Source of the DNA: Luedemannella flava | Lineage (GTDB): Bacteria > Actinomycetota > Actinomycetes > Mycobacteriales > Micromonosporaceae | Reading direction: 5' to 3' | Assembly (NCBI RefSeq): GCF_039528515.1 | Contig: NZ_BAAALT010000020.1 | Span: 1-64,000, forward strand | DNA: 64,000 bases | Notes under the pieces: model-generated | The model's database searches: none | The model's input: only the letters and a program-made list of their open reading frames with translations | Told to the model about the DNA's origin: nothing | Shown here: in pieces, positions 42,048-50,713 of the stretch | How positions within the stretch are numbered: the first letter of the stretch is position 1 | How the letters are laid out: each line of letters opens with the position of its first letter | Position numbers and translations under genes: made by a program

Positions 42048-42803
42048 CTAACGCCCGGTCGACCCGACCGCCGCGACGACCGGACCGGGACGTCGTGCCG
42101 CGCCCCTCGTGGCCCGGACGAACAGCGACACGCCCGGCAACGACTTGACCGGCAGATAACGCTCGGCCAGCACGATGGCGGTGAGTCCCGCGTTCACCAG
42201 GAACGGCAGTTCCTCAAGCTCACTCGTGCCCGCGTCCGACATGCGTCGACGCCGCACGCTGACCACGGGCCGGAGCAGGACGTTCCAGCTCCATAGCCGA
42301 TCGATGACCAGGCCCGAGCTCTGGACCAGGGTGCTCAGCGACTCCCGGGTGTACCGGCGGACATGGCCCAGGGCGACGTCGTGTGGGGACCAGAGCCGCA
42401 TGTCGCACGGCACCGACGCGATGAGCGTTCCGCCCGGACGCAGCACCCGGTCGATCTCGGCGGCGGCCCGTGCGTCGTCGTCGATGTGCTCCAGGACATC
42501 GAGCGCGATGACCAGGTCCACCGCCGAGGTGGAGAAGGGGAGGTTCCGGGCGTCACCCTGGATCACGTCAAGTCCGCGGTCGCGGGCGAACGCCGCTCCG
42601 TCGGAGCCGTACTCCAGGGCGACGGAACGCCATCCGTGTGCCCTGAGCACGCGGGTGTTCCCGCCGCCCGCGGCCCCGATGTCGAGCGCGAGCCCCGGTC
42701 TGCCGAGCCGGCCCAGCTCGCGGGACAGAATCGCCCGTCGCTCGCGGTACCACCAGTTGCGGTCCTCAAGGTCCACCACCTTGCGGATCTCCGCGTCGCG
42801 CAC
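42048..42803 (-). CDS. Class I SAM-dependent methyltransferase
   Basis: A 251-residue methyltransferase. Motif I LALDIGAAGGGNTRVLRAHG (about 38-57), acidic residue in VALEYGS, VIQGDARNLPFSTSAVDLVIALDVLEHIDDDARAAAEIDRVLRPGGTLIASVPCDMRLWSPHDVALGHVRRY. This is the UbiE/COQ5-like type found in glycan gene clusters. It probably methylates a sugar or lipid-linked intermediate. GTG 42803 has GGGGAG eight bases upstream. The start of the next gene is 45 bases upstream on the same strand. Confidence 0.8.
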   Translation of the reverse strand: MRDAEIRKVVDLEDRNWWYRERRAILSRELGRLGRPGLALDIGAAGGGNTRVLRAHGWRSVALEYGSDGAAFARDRGLDVIQGDARNLPFSTSAVDLVIALDVLEHIDDDARAAAEIDRVLRPGGTLIASVPCDMRLWSPHDVALGHVRRYTRESLSTLVQSSGLVIDRLWSWNVLLRPVVSVRRRRMSDAGTSELEELPFLVNAGLTAIVLAERYLPVKSLPGVSLFVRATRGAARRPGPVVAAVGSTGR

Positions 42804-42865
42804 CGCCGACTCCCCTCGTTCGCGCGCGGCCCGGAAGGCCGCGATGTTCAGGCTCGCGCCCCGGA

Positions 42866-44647
42866 TCAGCGTGGGATGAGCAGCTGCCGGAGCACGCTGG
42901 CCATCGACGGCAGGCGCACCACGACCAGCATTCCGTCGCGGCCCGGGAGGTCGACCATCAACCGTGGGTCGCTCCTGTCCCGGAACGTCCGCACCGCAGC
43001 CTCGCCGGCCGCTTTCACCCGCACCCGGTGGAAGCGGCTGTAGCTGATCGGCAGCGCGACCGTCGACGGCTGCGTGCAGGCGATCCGGTACGACAGGGTC
43101 CGCGGATCGAGCGAGGTGCGGCGCAGCGCCCGGATGGTGCAGCTGCCCCGGATGACCTCGGTCTGGCGTCTCTTCGTGTACATCGCCTCGTACGCCGCCA
43201 TGACCTCGACCGACGGCATTTCGTGACCGTCGACCGCCACCCGCGGCAGATACTCCCCGATGCCCATGTTCGCCGCGGTGGGGCTGGGCGCGGTGGCGAG
43301 ATCAATACGCTGCTGCGGATAGAAGTTGTACTGAAAATCGTGGTGCAGCGGCGAGAGGACCGCGAAGGTCGCGACCCAGCACAAGGCGAGCACCAGCATC
43401 ACCCGGCGGCCCAGGACACGCAGATTGCCGGCGACGTGGGCGACCAGCAGAATGCCCAGCGGGGTGATGAAGGCGAGCAGGCGCCAGGGGAACTGCAGAA
43501 ACTCGAGAATGGAAACGGCCTGGTACAGCGGGCGCGTGAACGAGCACTGCAGCATGAGCATCACAGTCGCGGTGACCACCAGGAACGCGCCCGCCGGGCT
43601 GAACATGACACGCCCGACAACGGACATGGCCGGACGGTGCCGCAGCGCCACGGCCGCGGCCCCTGCGACGACGAACAACGCCAACGGAAGCCAGATGCCG
43701 TAGTCGATCTGGGTCGTGAACTTGTGCGCGTCCCGCAACCACCGGAAATCGCTGTTGACGAAGTACGTGGAGAATTCGCGGAAGCGCTCGCTCGCCTTGT
43801 ATCCCGCTTGCGTTACTTTTCCCGGGTTGTAGTCGTCCAGGAATCCCCACTGGACGACGAACAGCGGGACGAGCAGGACGACGATCCCCCCGGCGGACAA
43901 CAACGCCGGTCGCCAGACGGCGGCCAGGCCGCGCCGTCGCTCCTTGACGAGAAACACTGTTCCGGCGATCGCCAACGGGACGGTGGCGTACATCGTCAGT
44001 GCGTTGTGCGCATTGAAGAGGAGAAAGTAGATCGGCACGATCCACCATGACCAGGTGCCGCGCCGCACCAACCGCAGACACCACCACAACAGCCAGGGAA
44101 CGAGCATCATGGCGGTCAGTTCCGCCATGGCGCCGCGGATGAGCCAGTCGGTGAAGGTGTAGTTGGCCAACAACAGGACCACCGGCGCCGAGAAGGCCAG
44201 CAGCCTTCGTCCGGTGAGTTCGTGCGTGGCCGCACGCATGCCGTAGGCCCCGGCGAACATGAAGACCGCGATGGCCAACACGATGGAGAGCTTCATGGCA
44301 CCGAGGACGAGGTACAGCGACGCCGACACGAAGTAGAACGTCTTGTGGTAAAAGAGCGGAAATGGTGTGCCCATGTGGAAGGCGTTGAGGGACGACCACA
44401 CCGGCAACAGGTCACCGTGTCTGAAGTGGTCCGCGTACACGGCCGTGCGGTTGGCGAAGTGCAGGGCCTCGTGGTTTCTCGGCCAGCCGGCCCGTCGCAG
44501 CGGCGACAGGCAGAGCGTGACCGTGCCCGCGATGATCGTCGCAAAGAAGATCTCGCGCCACAGCCGTTGCGCCCACAGGCGTGGCCGCGGCCGGGGCGCG
44601 GCGGACTCCGTCGACGTCTCCGGACAGTCGAGCTCAACGGCCGTCAC
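42866..44647 (-). CDS. Polytopic membrane protein, PTPS-related/GT-C-like
   Basis: A 593-residue integral membrane protein with 10-12 hydrophobic segments. After the first helix is an extracytoplasmic-looking loop with WPRNHEALHFANRTAVYADHFRHGDLLPVWSSLNAFHMGTPFPLFYH, an arrangement like GT-C sugar transferases and the 6-pyruvoyl-tetrahydropterin-synthase-related membrane family. The C-terminal 110 residues are soluble and Arg-rich. It probably transfers a polyprenyl-linked sugar to the glycan. GTG 44647 overlaps the upstream unknown gene by 14 bases. Confidence 0.72.
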   Translation of the reverse strand: MTAVELDCPETSTESAAPRPRPRLWAQRLWREIFFATIIAGTVTLCLSPLRRAGWPRNHEALHFANRTAVYADHFRHGDLLPVWSSLNAFHMGTPFPLFYHKTFYFVSASLYLVLGAMKLSIVLAIAVFMFAGAYGMRAATHELTGRRLLAFSAPVVLLLANYTFTDWLIRGAMAELTAMMLVPWLLWWCLRLVRRGTWSWWIVPIYFLLFNAHNALTMYATVPLAIAGTVFLVKERRRGLAAVWRPALLSAGGIVVLLVPLFVVQWGFLDDYNPGKVTQAGYKASERFREFSTYFVNSDFRWLRDAHKFTTQIDYGIWLPLALFVVAGAAAVALRHRPAMSVVGRVMFSPAGAFLVVTATVMLMLQCSFTRPLYQAVSILEFLQFPWRLLAFITPLGILLVAHVAGNLRVLGRRVMLVLALCWVATFAVLSPLHHDFQYNFYPQQRIDLATAPSPTAANMGIGEYLPRVAVDGHEMPSVEVMAAYEAMYTKRRQTEVIRGSCTIRALRRTSLDPRTLSYRIACTQPSTVALPISYSRFHRVRVKAAGEAAVRTFRDRSDPRLMVDLPGRDGMLVVVRLPSMASVLRQLLIPR

Positions 44648-45215
44648 GGTTGACCGCCTGGTGAGGGTCGGGTCCGACCTCGGAGTCGTAGGCCAGACCG
44701 AACGACACCCGGGTGCCGTGGAACACGTCGGGATTGGCCCTGACGAGCGCCGCGACATCACGCAGCCCGTGCGGATCCGAGACGACGACCGCGTCGAACG
44801 GACCCTTCGACAGAACATGCCTGTTGATCAGGCGGGCCCGCGAGGTCCGTGACAGAGCCCGGTAGACGGGCAGGACCACCAGACGCTGCACCCGCGAGGC
44901 CACCTGATCCTGGTACGCGGTCAGCATCCGCCCCGCCGGATCGGCAAGGCGGCCACGGCCGACGGCCCGCAGCAACCAGGCGGGTCCCCGGAAGAGGACC
45001 AGGTTCGCGGCCCGCCGCGGCCAGTGCCGCTTTTCGAGCTTGCTCGTCTCGACGACCTTCACCCGGCGGTGCAACGGCTTGCCCGGCCACGCGTCCGCGT
45101 GGTCGAGCAGGACGAGCGCCCGTCCGCCACCGGTCACCACCCTGCGCGACTCGGTCCACACGCCCAGGTGGCGATCGCCGCCGGTGGCCACGAACAACAC
45201 GTGCGGAGCAGTCAT
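44634..45215 (-). CDS. Conserved ~190-residue island protein of unknown function, copy 2
   Basis: A 193-residue paralog of the protein at 39234. Shared elements: VLFVATGGDR, the GGGRALVLLDHADAW block, VVETSKLEKRHWPRRAANL, RARLINRHVLSKGPFDAVVVSDPHGLRDVAALVRANPDVF. No catalytic motif and no membrane segment. Its ATG overlaps the upstream GT4 stop (ATGA), and the same coupled GT4-then-unknown order is found 5 kb away, suggesting the two proteins act together. Possibly an accessory subunit of the glycosyltransferase. Confidence 0.7.
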   Translation of the reverse strand: MTAPHVLFVATGGDRHLGVWTESRRVVTGGGRALVLLDHADAWPGKPLHRRVKVVETSKLEKRHWPRRAANLVLFRGPAWLLRAVGRGRLADPAGRMLTAYQDQVASRVQRLVVLPVYRALSRTSRARLINRHVLSKGPFDAVVVSDPHGLRDVAALVRANPDVFHGTRVSFGLAYDSEVGPDPHQAVNRDGR

Positions 45216-46444
45216 CGCACCGCCTGCTCCGCCATGGGCGCGACATCCAGCCCGCCCGTTCCCGACCACGTCGCCAGATGCGCCTCCGCCACGGCGGCGT
45301 AGCCGTAGCGGGCCGCCAGATCGGTCGCTGCCCGGGCCAGATCGAGGCCGTGCGGGAACCGGTCGCGCAGGCGCCAGTACCCGTCGACGAGCGCGTCCGG
45401 GCCCGCTTGGACCTCGACGAGTTCACCGACCATGTGCTCCACCCCGGCCAGGGTCTCCTCCGGGCCGCCGCACCGCGTGGCGAGCACAGGCATCCCGGCC
45501 GCCACCGCCTCGATGAGCGTCATGCCGAAGGTCTCCATCTGGCTGGGATGCACGAGCAGGTCGTGCTCGCGCAGCAGAGCCAACGCGGCCTCGGGGCCCA
45601 CCGCGCCGCGGAACGTCACCGCGTCGCCCACACCGAGCCGCTTCGCCAGCCGCCACGTCCGTCCATACAGGGCGCCGCTGCCCACGAGGGTCAGCGTCAA
45701 CGCGCTGTCGCGCTCCCGGCACCGGGCGAACGCCTCGATGAGCGCGAAGATGTTCTTGCGGGGAATGATGCTGCCGACGTACAGCCACCGCCGCAGGTCG
45801 CTCACCGGCAGGTCCCGGGGGAGGTCGAACCGCACGGCATTGGGCAGGATCCCCAGCCGGTGGGCGTGGTGCGGGAACGCCTCCGCGATCGTCGTGCGCA
45901 GCCCCTCACCGACGGCGAAGACTCCCGCCGCCCGGCTCAGCACCGTGTCGTACATCGCCCGTGCGCGCGGTTCGCGCACGATCTTGTCGATGAACGTGGC
46001 GTGCTCGGTAACGAACACCCTGGTTCCGGGGCGGACGTTGTGCAGGGCCGCCCAGCCGCCGAAGATCCCGGTATGCGCGTGCACCAGGTCCGCTGCCAGG
46101 GGCCGACGGCGGAGCGCGACCCGCAGCGCCCGCTCATGGCACAACGCGTACTCCGAATAGCTCAGGTCCGGCCGCACCGGATACGGAGCACAGACCACGC
46201 CGACGCCCGCGGGGGTGTGCCGGCCGCGTAGCGCGGTGGGGGTCAGCGCCTCAAGTGCCCGGACCGCGGATCCGCGCGCGCGCCGCGGCATACGAGTGGT
46301 CCACATCTCCGTGTGGTACACCGTCACCCGCTCGCACCGCGGCGCCACCGCATCGGCCATGGCCTGGACAAACGCGCCACGGTACGGATGGTCGTCGGTG
46401 GGGAACCAGGGGGTCACCACGGCGACGTCTGCTCGGTTCAGCAT
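45212..46444 (-). CDS. GT4-family glycosyltransferase, copy 2
   Basis: A 410-residue GT-B enzyme strongly like the one at 39800: DVAVVTPWFPTDDHPYRGAFV, DLVHAHTGIFGGW, VFVTEHATFIDKIV, ILPNAVRFDLPRD, RRWLYVGSIIPRKNIFALIEAFARC and the donor-site LLVHPSQMETFGMTLIEAVAAGMPVLATRCGGP with catalytic Glu. ATG 46444 has GGGAGA upstream. Its start codon and second codon (ATG CTG) are the ones that expose the missing ATG in copy 1. Confidence 0.88.
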   Translation of the reverse strand: MLNRADVAVVTPWFPTDDHPYRGAFVQAMADAVAPRCERVTVYHTEMWTTRMPRRARGSAVRALEALTPTALRGRHTPAGVGVVCAPYPVRPDLSYSEYALCHERALRVALRRRPLAADLVHAHTGIFGGWAALHNVRPGTRVFVTEHATFIDKIVREPRARAMYDTVLSRAAGVFAVGEGLRTTIAEAFPHHAHRLGILPNAVRFDLPRDLPVSDLRRWLYVGSIIPRKNIFALIEAFARCRERDSALTLTLVGSGALYGRTWRLAKRLGVGDAVTFRGAVGPEAALALLREHDLLVHPSQMETFGMTLIEAVAAGMPVLATRCGGPEETLAGVEHMVGELVEVQAGPDALVDGYWRLRDRFPHGLDLARAATDLAARYGYAAVAEAHLATWSGTGGLDVAPMAEQAVR

Positions 46445-46583
46445 GTTCTCCCAGACCCGGTGGCGCGGTTGATCCGACGAAGATTTTACCCATATGAGAT
46501 ACTTTCTCCGTATATCTACCTTTGCGTGTCGGCGCGATCCAGGTCAGTCGGTCCGGCGTCTGCCGTCATGGGAGGATGGCCCG

Positions 46584-46985
46584 GTGGAGACCGCTGCCAA
46601 GACCCTCCGGTACCGCCACTCGTCCGCGATCACGGTCGCGGCGGTGGTGGCCCTCATCGGCGCCCTGCCCATGCTCGCCGGCGGCACCGCGTTCGGGTTG
46701 ATCCTGCTCGTCCCGGCGGCAGTCGCCCTGTGGAGCTGGCGCGCGGGCACCGACGTGGGCGCCGACGGCCTGCGCGTCCGCGCGGTTCTGACGTCGCGAC
46801 GGGTCCCCTGGTCGGACGTGGCGGAGCTGGCCGCCACCCCGAAGGGCGGCGTGGCGGTGCGCCTCACCTCGGGAATGACCCTCACCCTGCCGGCCGTGCC
46901 GGCCCGCGCGCTGTCCGCCGTCGCGGCCGCCGGCGGCGAGCTGACCAGCGACGAGGAGCCGGCGCGCACGGAAGCCCTCAGCTGA
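46584..46985 (+). CDS. PH domain-containing membrane protein
   Basis: A 133-residue protein with two N-terminal membrane helices (about 15-33 and 36-52) followed by a small beta-rich domain with GTDVGADGLRVRAVLTSRRVPWSDVAELAATPKGGVAVRLTSG, the bacterial PH (DUF/bPH6-like) fold. GGGAGG precedes GTG 46584 by eight bases; the frame is open upstream, but this is the best start. Function unknown. Bacterial PH proteins of this size are widespread in actinobacteria. It lies at the right edge of the glycan island, divergent from it. Confidence 0.75.
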   Translation: METAAKTLRYRHSSAITVAAVVALIGALPMLAGGTAFGLILLVPAAVALWSWRAGTDVGADGLRVRAVLTSRRVPWSDVAELAATPKGGVAVRLTSGMTLTLPAVPARALSAVAAAGGELTSDEEPARTEALS

Positions 46986-47003
46986 CAGCCCACCAATAGG
47001 AAA

Positions 47004-47029
47004 ATGGCCCACGCCGGAGCGTGGGCCAT
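47004..47029. terminator. Bidirectional terminator between convergent genes
   Basis: A perfect 11-bp stem (ATGGCCCACGC / GCGTGGGCCAT, CGGA loop) lies between the convergent PH and nitroreductase genes, about 15 bases from each stop. AAAA before and weak T after. Confidence 0.75.
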
Positions 47030-47043
47030 GATGATGACGCCGG

Positions 47044-47652
47044 TCAGACGGTCGAGACGACCTCGTCGTACTCGAGCCTGGGCAGGCGGTCGCGCCAGGC
47101 GTTACCGGCCGGACGACCGATGTTGACCACGGCGACCACCTGGTGCTCGCCGTCGGGGAAGAAGTCGGCGTTGATCCCGGCGGCGTCGTAGCCGCCCATC
47201 GGCCCGGCGGCCAGGCCGGCGGCCCGGATGCCGAGGATCAGGTAGCCGAGCTGGATGGCGGCGTTGAACCGGGCGGCGTTCTCCCGGACGGACGCGTCCG
47301 CGAAGCGGTCCTTCGCGCCGGGGGCGTGCGGGAAGACGCGCGGCAGCTCCTCGTGGAACCGGTTGTCCGCCGCGACGATCGCCACCAGCGGCGCCGCCGC
47401 CGTCTTGTCCTGGTTGCCGGGCGCCATGCGCTCCACCAGCCGCGCCCGCGCCTCGCCGGAGCGCACCAGCACCAGCCGCATCGGCTGGGCATTCATGGCC
47501 GTCGGCGCGTTTTTCACAAGGTCGTAGATCGCCCGGACCTGTTCGTCGGTGACCGGCTCGTCGGTGAAGGCGTTGGCGGTGCGCGCGTCGCGGAACAGCA
47601 GGTCCGCCGCGTCCGCGCTGAGGTGGAGCCGGTCGATCGCGGGTGCGGTCAT
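47044..47652 (-). CDS. Nitroreductase family protein (malonic semialdehyde reductase/RutE-like)
   Basis: A 202-residue FMN-dependent nitroreductase-fold protein. The N-terminal LFRDARTANAFTDEPVTDEQVRAIYDLVKNAPTAMNAQPMRLVLV includes the FMN-binding R.A(R)TANAF and the SANAQP-like loop. GPMGGYDAAGINADFFPDGEHQVVAVVNIG follows and the protein ends with the usual RLEYDEVV. It is short and resembles the HadB/RutE group. Physiological substrate unknown: malonic semialdehyde, quinones or nitro compounds. GGGAGA precedes ATG 47652. Confidence 0.85.
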   Translation of the reverse strand: MTAPAIDRLHLSADAADLLFRDARTANAFTDEPVTDEQVRAIYDLVKNAPTAMNAQPMRLVLVRSGEARARLVERMAPGNQDKTAAAPLVAIVAADNRFHEELPRVFPHAPGAKDRFADASVRENAARFNAAIQLGYLILGIRAAGLAAGPMGGYDAAGINADFFPDGEHQVVAVVNIGRPAGNAWRDRLPRLEYDEVVSTV

Positions 47653-47813
47653 GGCGTGTCTCCCTGGCTTGCCGAGGAGGTCCTCGTCGGTGAGGGCCGT
47701 TCAGTCGGCAATAACGTTGCCTAGCGGATTATTGTTTCGACAACATATGGAGACGATCACCACACCGCCGCGCCGGCTGGCGCCGGCGTGACAGGCCTCG
47801 CTACTGTTCGGCG

Positions 47814-48980
47814 ATGAGGGCCACACCCCCACCTCGACGCCTCGCCGCCGTTCTCGCCACCGCGGCGCTCGCCGCAGGCCTCCTCACAGGCTGCAGCTTC
47901 GGCGAACCCGACGACACCACCGGGGGCGGCGCCCCGAACCTGCCCAAGCCCTCGCCCAGCGTCGGCGAGGGGCAGGGCGGCACCGAAACCGTCGCGACGG
48001 TGCTGGCCAAGGGGCTCGCGGTGCCGTGGGCGATCGCCTTCCTGCCCGACGGGGCCGCGCTGGTCACCGAGCGGGACAGCAAGCGGATCCTGAAGGTCGG
48101 CCCCGAGTCCGACGCGGGCGGCCTGAAGGTCGAGCCCGTGCAGACGATCGACGAGGCCCGCCCCTCCGGTGAGGGCGGGCTGCTCGGCATCGCCGTCTCG
48201 CCCAAGTACAAGACCGACAGGACGGTGTTCGTCTACTACACCGCCGAGTCCGACAACCGCATCGCCAAGCTCACCCTCGGCGGCACCCCCACCCCGATCC
48301 TCACGGGCATCCCCAAGGCCGGCAACCACAACGGCGGCCGCCTCGGCTTCGGCCCGGACGGCTACCTCTACGCCACCACCGGCGACGCCGCGCAGACCGC
48401 ACGCTCCCAGGACCTCAAGAGCCTCGGCGGCAAGATCCTGCGGATGACCGCCGACGGCAAGCCGGCGCCGGGTAACCCGTTCCCGGACTCCCTGGTCTGG
48501 TCCTACGGGCACCGCAACGTGCAGGGCCTCGCCTGGGACGCGAAGGGCCGCCTCTACGCCACCGAGTTCGGGCAAAACACCTGGGACGAGATCAACGAGA
48601 TCGTCAAGGGGAAGAACTACGGCTGGCCGGCCGTCGAGGGCAAGGGCAACAAGAAGGAGTACGTCGACCCGGTCGCCGTCTGGCCCACCGACGAGTCCTC
48701 CTGCTCGGGCGCCGCGATGGTGACCAACGTGTTCGTGGCGGCCTGCCTGCGCGGCGAGCGGCTGTGGCTGCTCCGGTTCACCGACACCGGCGCGCTGCTC
48801 GGCGCCCCGACCCCCGCCCTGCAGGGGCGGTACGGGCGCCTGCGCGCGGCCGCCGCCGCCCCCGACGGCTCGCTGTGGATCACCACCTCGAACAAGGACG
48901 GCCGGGGCGACCCCGCGCCCGACGACGACCGCATCCTGCGCATCGTGCTCTCCGGCAACGGCGGCGTGAGCAAGGCCTAG
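47814..48980 (+). CDS. PQQ-dependent sugar dehydrogenase family lipoprotein
   Basis: A 388-residue secreted lipoprotein: signal peptide with lipobox LLTGC (Cys27), a Pro/Gly-rich linker, then a six-bladed beta-propeller of the soluble glucose/sorbosone dehydrogenase type. Signatures include GLAVPWAIAFLPDGAALVTERDSKRI, GEGGLLGIAVSPKY, NHNGGRLGFGPDGYLYATTGDA, SYGHRNVQGLAWDAKGRLYATEFGQNTWDEINEIVKGKNYGWP. The cofactor-binding His is in the GHRNVQG segment. It would oxidise sugars at the cell surface. Cofactor biosynthesis genes are absent here, so the activity is inferred. Confidence 0.85.
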   Translation: MRATPPPRRLAAVLATAALAAGLLTGCSFGEPDDTTGGGAPNLPKPSPSVGEGQGGTETVATVLAKGLAVPWAIAFLPDGAALVTERDSKRILKVGPESDAGGLKVEPVQTIDEARPSGEGGLLGIAVSPKYKTDRTVFVYYTAESDNRIAKLTLGGTPTPILTGIPKAGNHNGGRLGFGPDGYLYATTGDAAQTARSQDLKSLGGKILRMTADGKPAPGNPFPDSLVWSYGHRNVQGLAWDAKGRLYATEFGQNTWDEINEIVKGKNYGWPAVEGKGNKKEYVDPVAVWPTDESSCSGAAMVTNVFVAACLRGERLWLLRFTDTGALLGAPTPALQGRYGRLRAAAAAPDGSLWITTSNKDGRGDPAPDDDRILRIVLSGNGGVSKA

Positions 48981-49104
48981 GCCCCTGACCGGACGGGCCG
49001 GGACACCCGGGACGGCCGGGTGAAGCTCGCCACCACCCGGCCCGGACCGGACGCAACCGCGCCGCACCGTCACATCGGTGGGGTAAGGATGAAGGGTGCG
49101 CCCC

Positions 49105-50709
49105 ATGGCCCGTACTCGCCGGATTGTCACAACCGGGACCACCGCGGTGGTCGCGGCGGCCCGTCAGGCCCGACGGCTGGGTTACCACGTGCGGCAGGCG
49201 GCGCCGCGCTGGCGGGCCGAGGGCGGCCCGGACTGGTGGCGCTCGCGGGCCGCGCGGCGGGTGCGTTCGGCGCTCGCGCTGCTGGCGGTGACCGTGATCG
49301 GCGCCTCGGTCGGCACGCTGCTGCTGGCCAACGTGCGCCAGGACGTCGGCCCGTTCCAGGCCGACTTCTCCGTCCAGCCGGCGCTGCGCGGCGGCACCGA
49401 GGTGCGCCTGCCGCCGCTGGGGTCGCTCACGCTGAACAGCCACACCGGGCCGGCCCACCTGGTGATCAACCTCGAGTCCCTCGACGAGGGGCGCACCCGC
49501 GAGCTGGTCACCCAGCCCAACGCGATCAACCAGGCCAGCGCCGACGCCGTCACGGACGTCATGCAGGGGCTGCGGCGGCTCGCGCTGCAGTTCGCCGCCG
49601 CGGCGGTCCTCGGCGCGATGCTCGCGGCCCTCGTGGTGTTCCGGTCCACCCGCCGCGCCGCGCTGGCCGGCGGGCTCGCGCTGCTGCTCACGGCGGCGAC
49701 CCTGGGCACGGCGGCGGTGTCGTTCCGGCGCTCGGCGCTGGCCGAGCCGACCTACCGGGGGCTGCTCGGCAACGCGCAGACCGTCGTGGGCGACGCCGAG
49801 CGGATCGCGAGCCGCTACGGGGAGTACACGGCGCAGCTGCAGAAGATGGTCACCAACGTCAGCCGCCTCTACGCCACGATCACGAACCTGCCCGTGTACG
49901 AGCCGGCCGACGGCACGATCCGCGTCCTGCACATCTCGGACATGCACCTCAACCCGGCCGGCTGGTCGGTGGTCCGCACGGTCGTGGAACAGTTCCACAT
50001 CAGCGTCGTGGTCGACACCGGCGACCTGACCGACTGGGGCAGCGAGCCCGAGGCGTCGTTCGTCGCCGCGATCGGCGACCTGAACGTGCCGTACGTCTAC
50101 GTCCGCGGCAACCACGACTCGTCGACCACGCAGGCGGCCGTGGCCAGGCAGAAGAACGCCGTCGTGTTGGACAACAAGGTCGCCACGGTGGCGGGGCTGA
50201 CCTTCGCCGGCATCGGCGACCCGCGCTTCACGCCCGACAAGAACAACGTGGAGTCACCCGACCCGAACGACCCGTACGAGCAGGCGGGCCTGCAGGTCAC
50301 GGGCGCGCAGCTCGCGGCAACCATCGCGGACTCGCCCGAGCGGGTGGACATCGCACTCATCCACGACCCGGCGGGCGCCGGGCCGCTGGCCGGGCAGGTG
50401 CCGCTCGTGCTCGCCGGCCACCGGCACCACCGCGAGATCAGCACCGAGCCGGGGCCGGTCGGCGCGACGTACCCGCAGACGACCATTATGGTCGAGGGCT
50501 CCACCGGCGGCGCCGGCCTGCGCGGCCTGGACAGCGGCTCGCCGCTCCCGTTGGAGCTGTCCGTGCTCTACCTCGGCGGCAACGACCACAGACTCCAGGC
50601 GTACGACGAGATCAGCGTCGGCGGCGCCGGACTCACCGAGGTCCAGCTGGAACGCCACCTGGCCGGTACCGCTGCCGCGCCGGAGCCGACAACGACTCCG
50701 ACGCGGTAG
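49105..50709 (+). CDS. Membrane-anchored metallophosphoesterase
   Basis: A 534-residue calcineurin-like metallophosphoesterase. An Arg-rich cytoplasmic segment is followed by a helix (about 54-74), an extracellular loop (about 75-150), two further helices (about 160-178 and 182-200) and the catalytic domain with its metal motifs in order: HISDMHLNP, DTGDLTDWG, VRGNHDS, ALIHDP and the closing GHRHH. Both metal sites appear complete. ATG 49105 has GAAGG nine bases upstream; GTG 49096 is an alternative. It ends four bases before the end of gatB on the other strand. Confidence 0.83.
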   Translation: MARTRRIVTTGTTAVVAAARQARRLGYHVRQAAPRWRAEGGPDWWRSRAARRVRSALALLAVTVIGASVGTLLLANVRQDVGPFQADFSVQPALRGGTEVRLPPLGSLTLNSHTGPAHLVINLESLDEGRTRELVTQPNAINQASADAVTDVMQGLRRLALQFAAAAVLGAMLAALVVFRSTRRAALAGGLALLLTAATLGTAAVSFRRSALAEPTYRGLLGNAQTVVGDAERIASRYGEYTAQLQKMVTNVSRLYATITNLPVYEPADGTIRVLHISDMHLNPAGWSVVRTVVEQFHISVVVDTGDLTDWGSEPEASFVAAIGDLNVPYVYVRGNHDSSTTQAAVARQKNAVVLDNKVATVAGLTFAGIGDPRFTPDKNNVESPDPNDPYEQAGLQVTGAQLAATIADSPERVDIALIHDPAGAGPLAGQVPLVLAGHRHHREISTEPGPVGATYPQTTIMVEGSTGGAGLRGLDSGSPLPLELSVLYLGGNDHRLQAYDEISVGGAGLTEVQLERHLAGTAAAPEPTTTPTR

Positions 50710-50713
50710 TCGG

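Noticed and set aside
27200..46500. Secondary-metabolite (natural-product) cluster
   Set aside because: Methyltransferases and glycosyltransferases resemble macrolide tailoring genes, but there is no PKS, NRPS, terpene or RiPP core; a surface-glycan island explains the set better.
47732..47743. Possible MarR-like operator TTGT-TTCG-ACAA upstream of the nitroreductase
   Set aside because: Arms of only four bases are easily found by chance; no regulator gene nearby.
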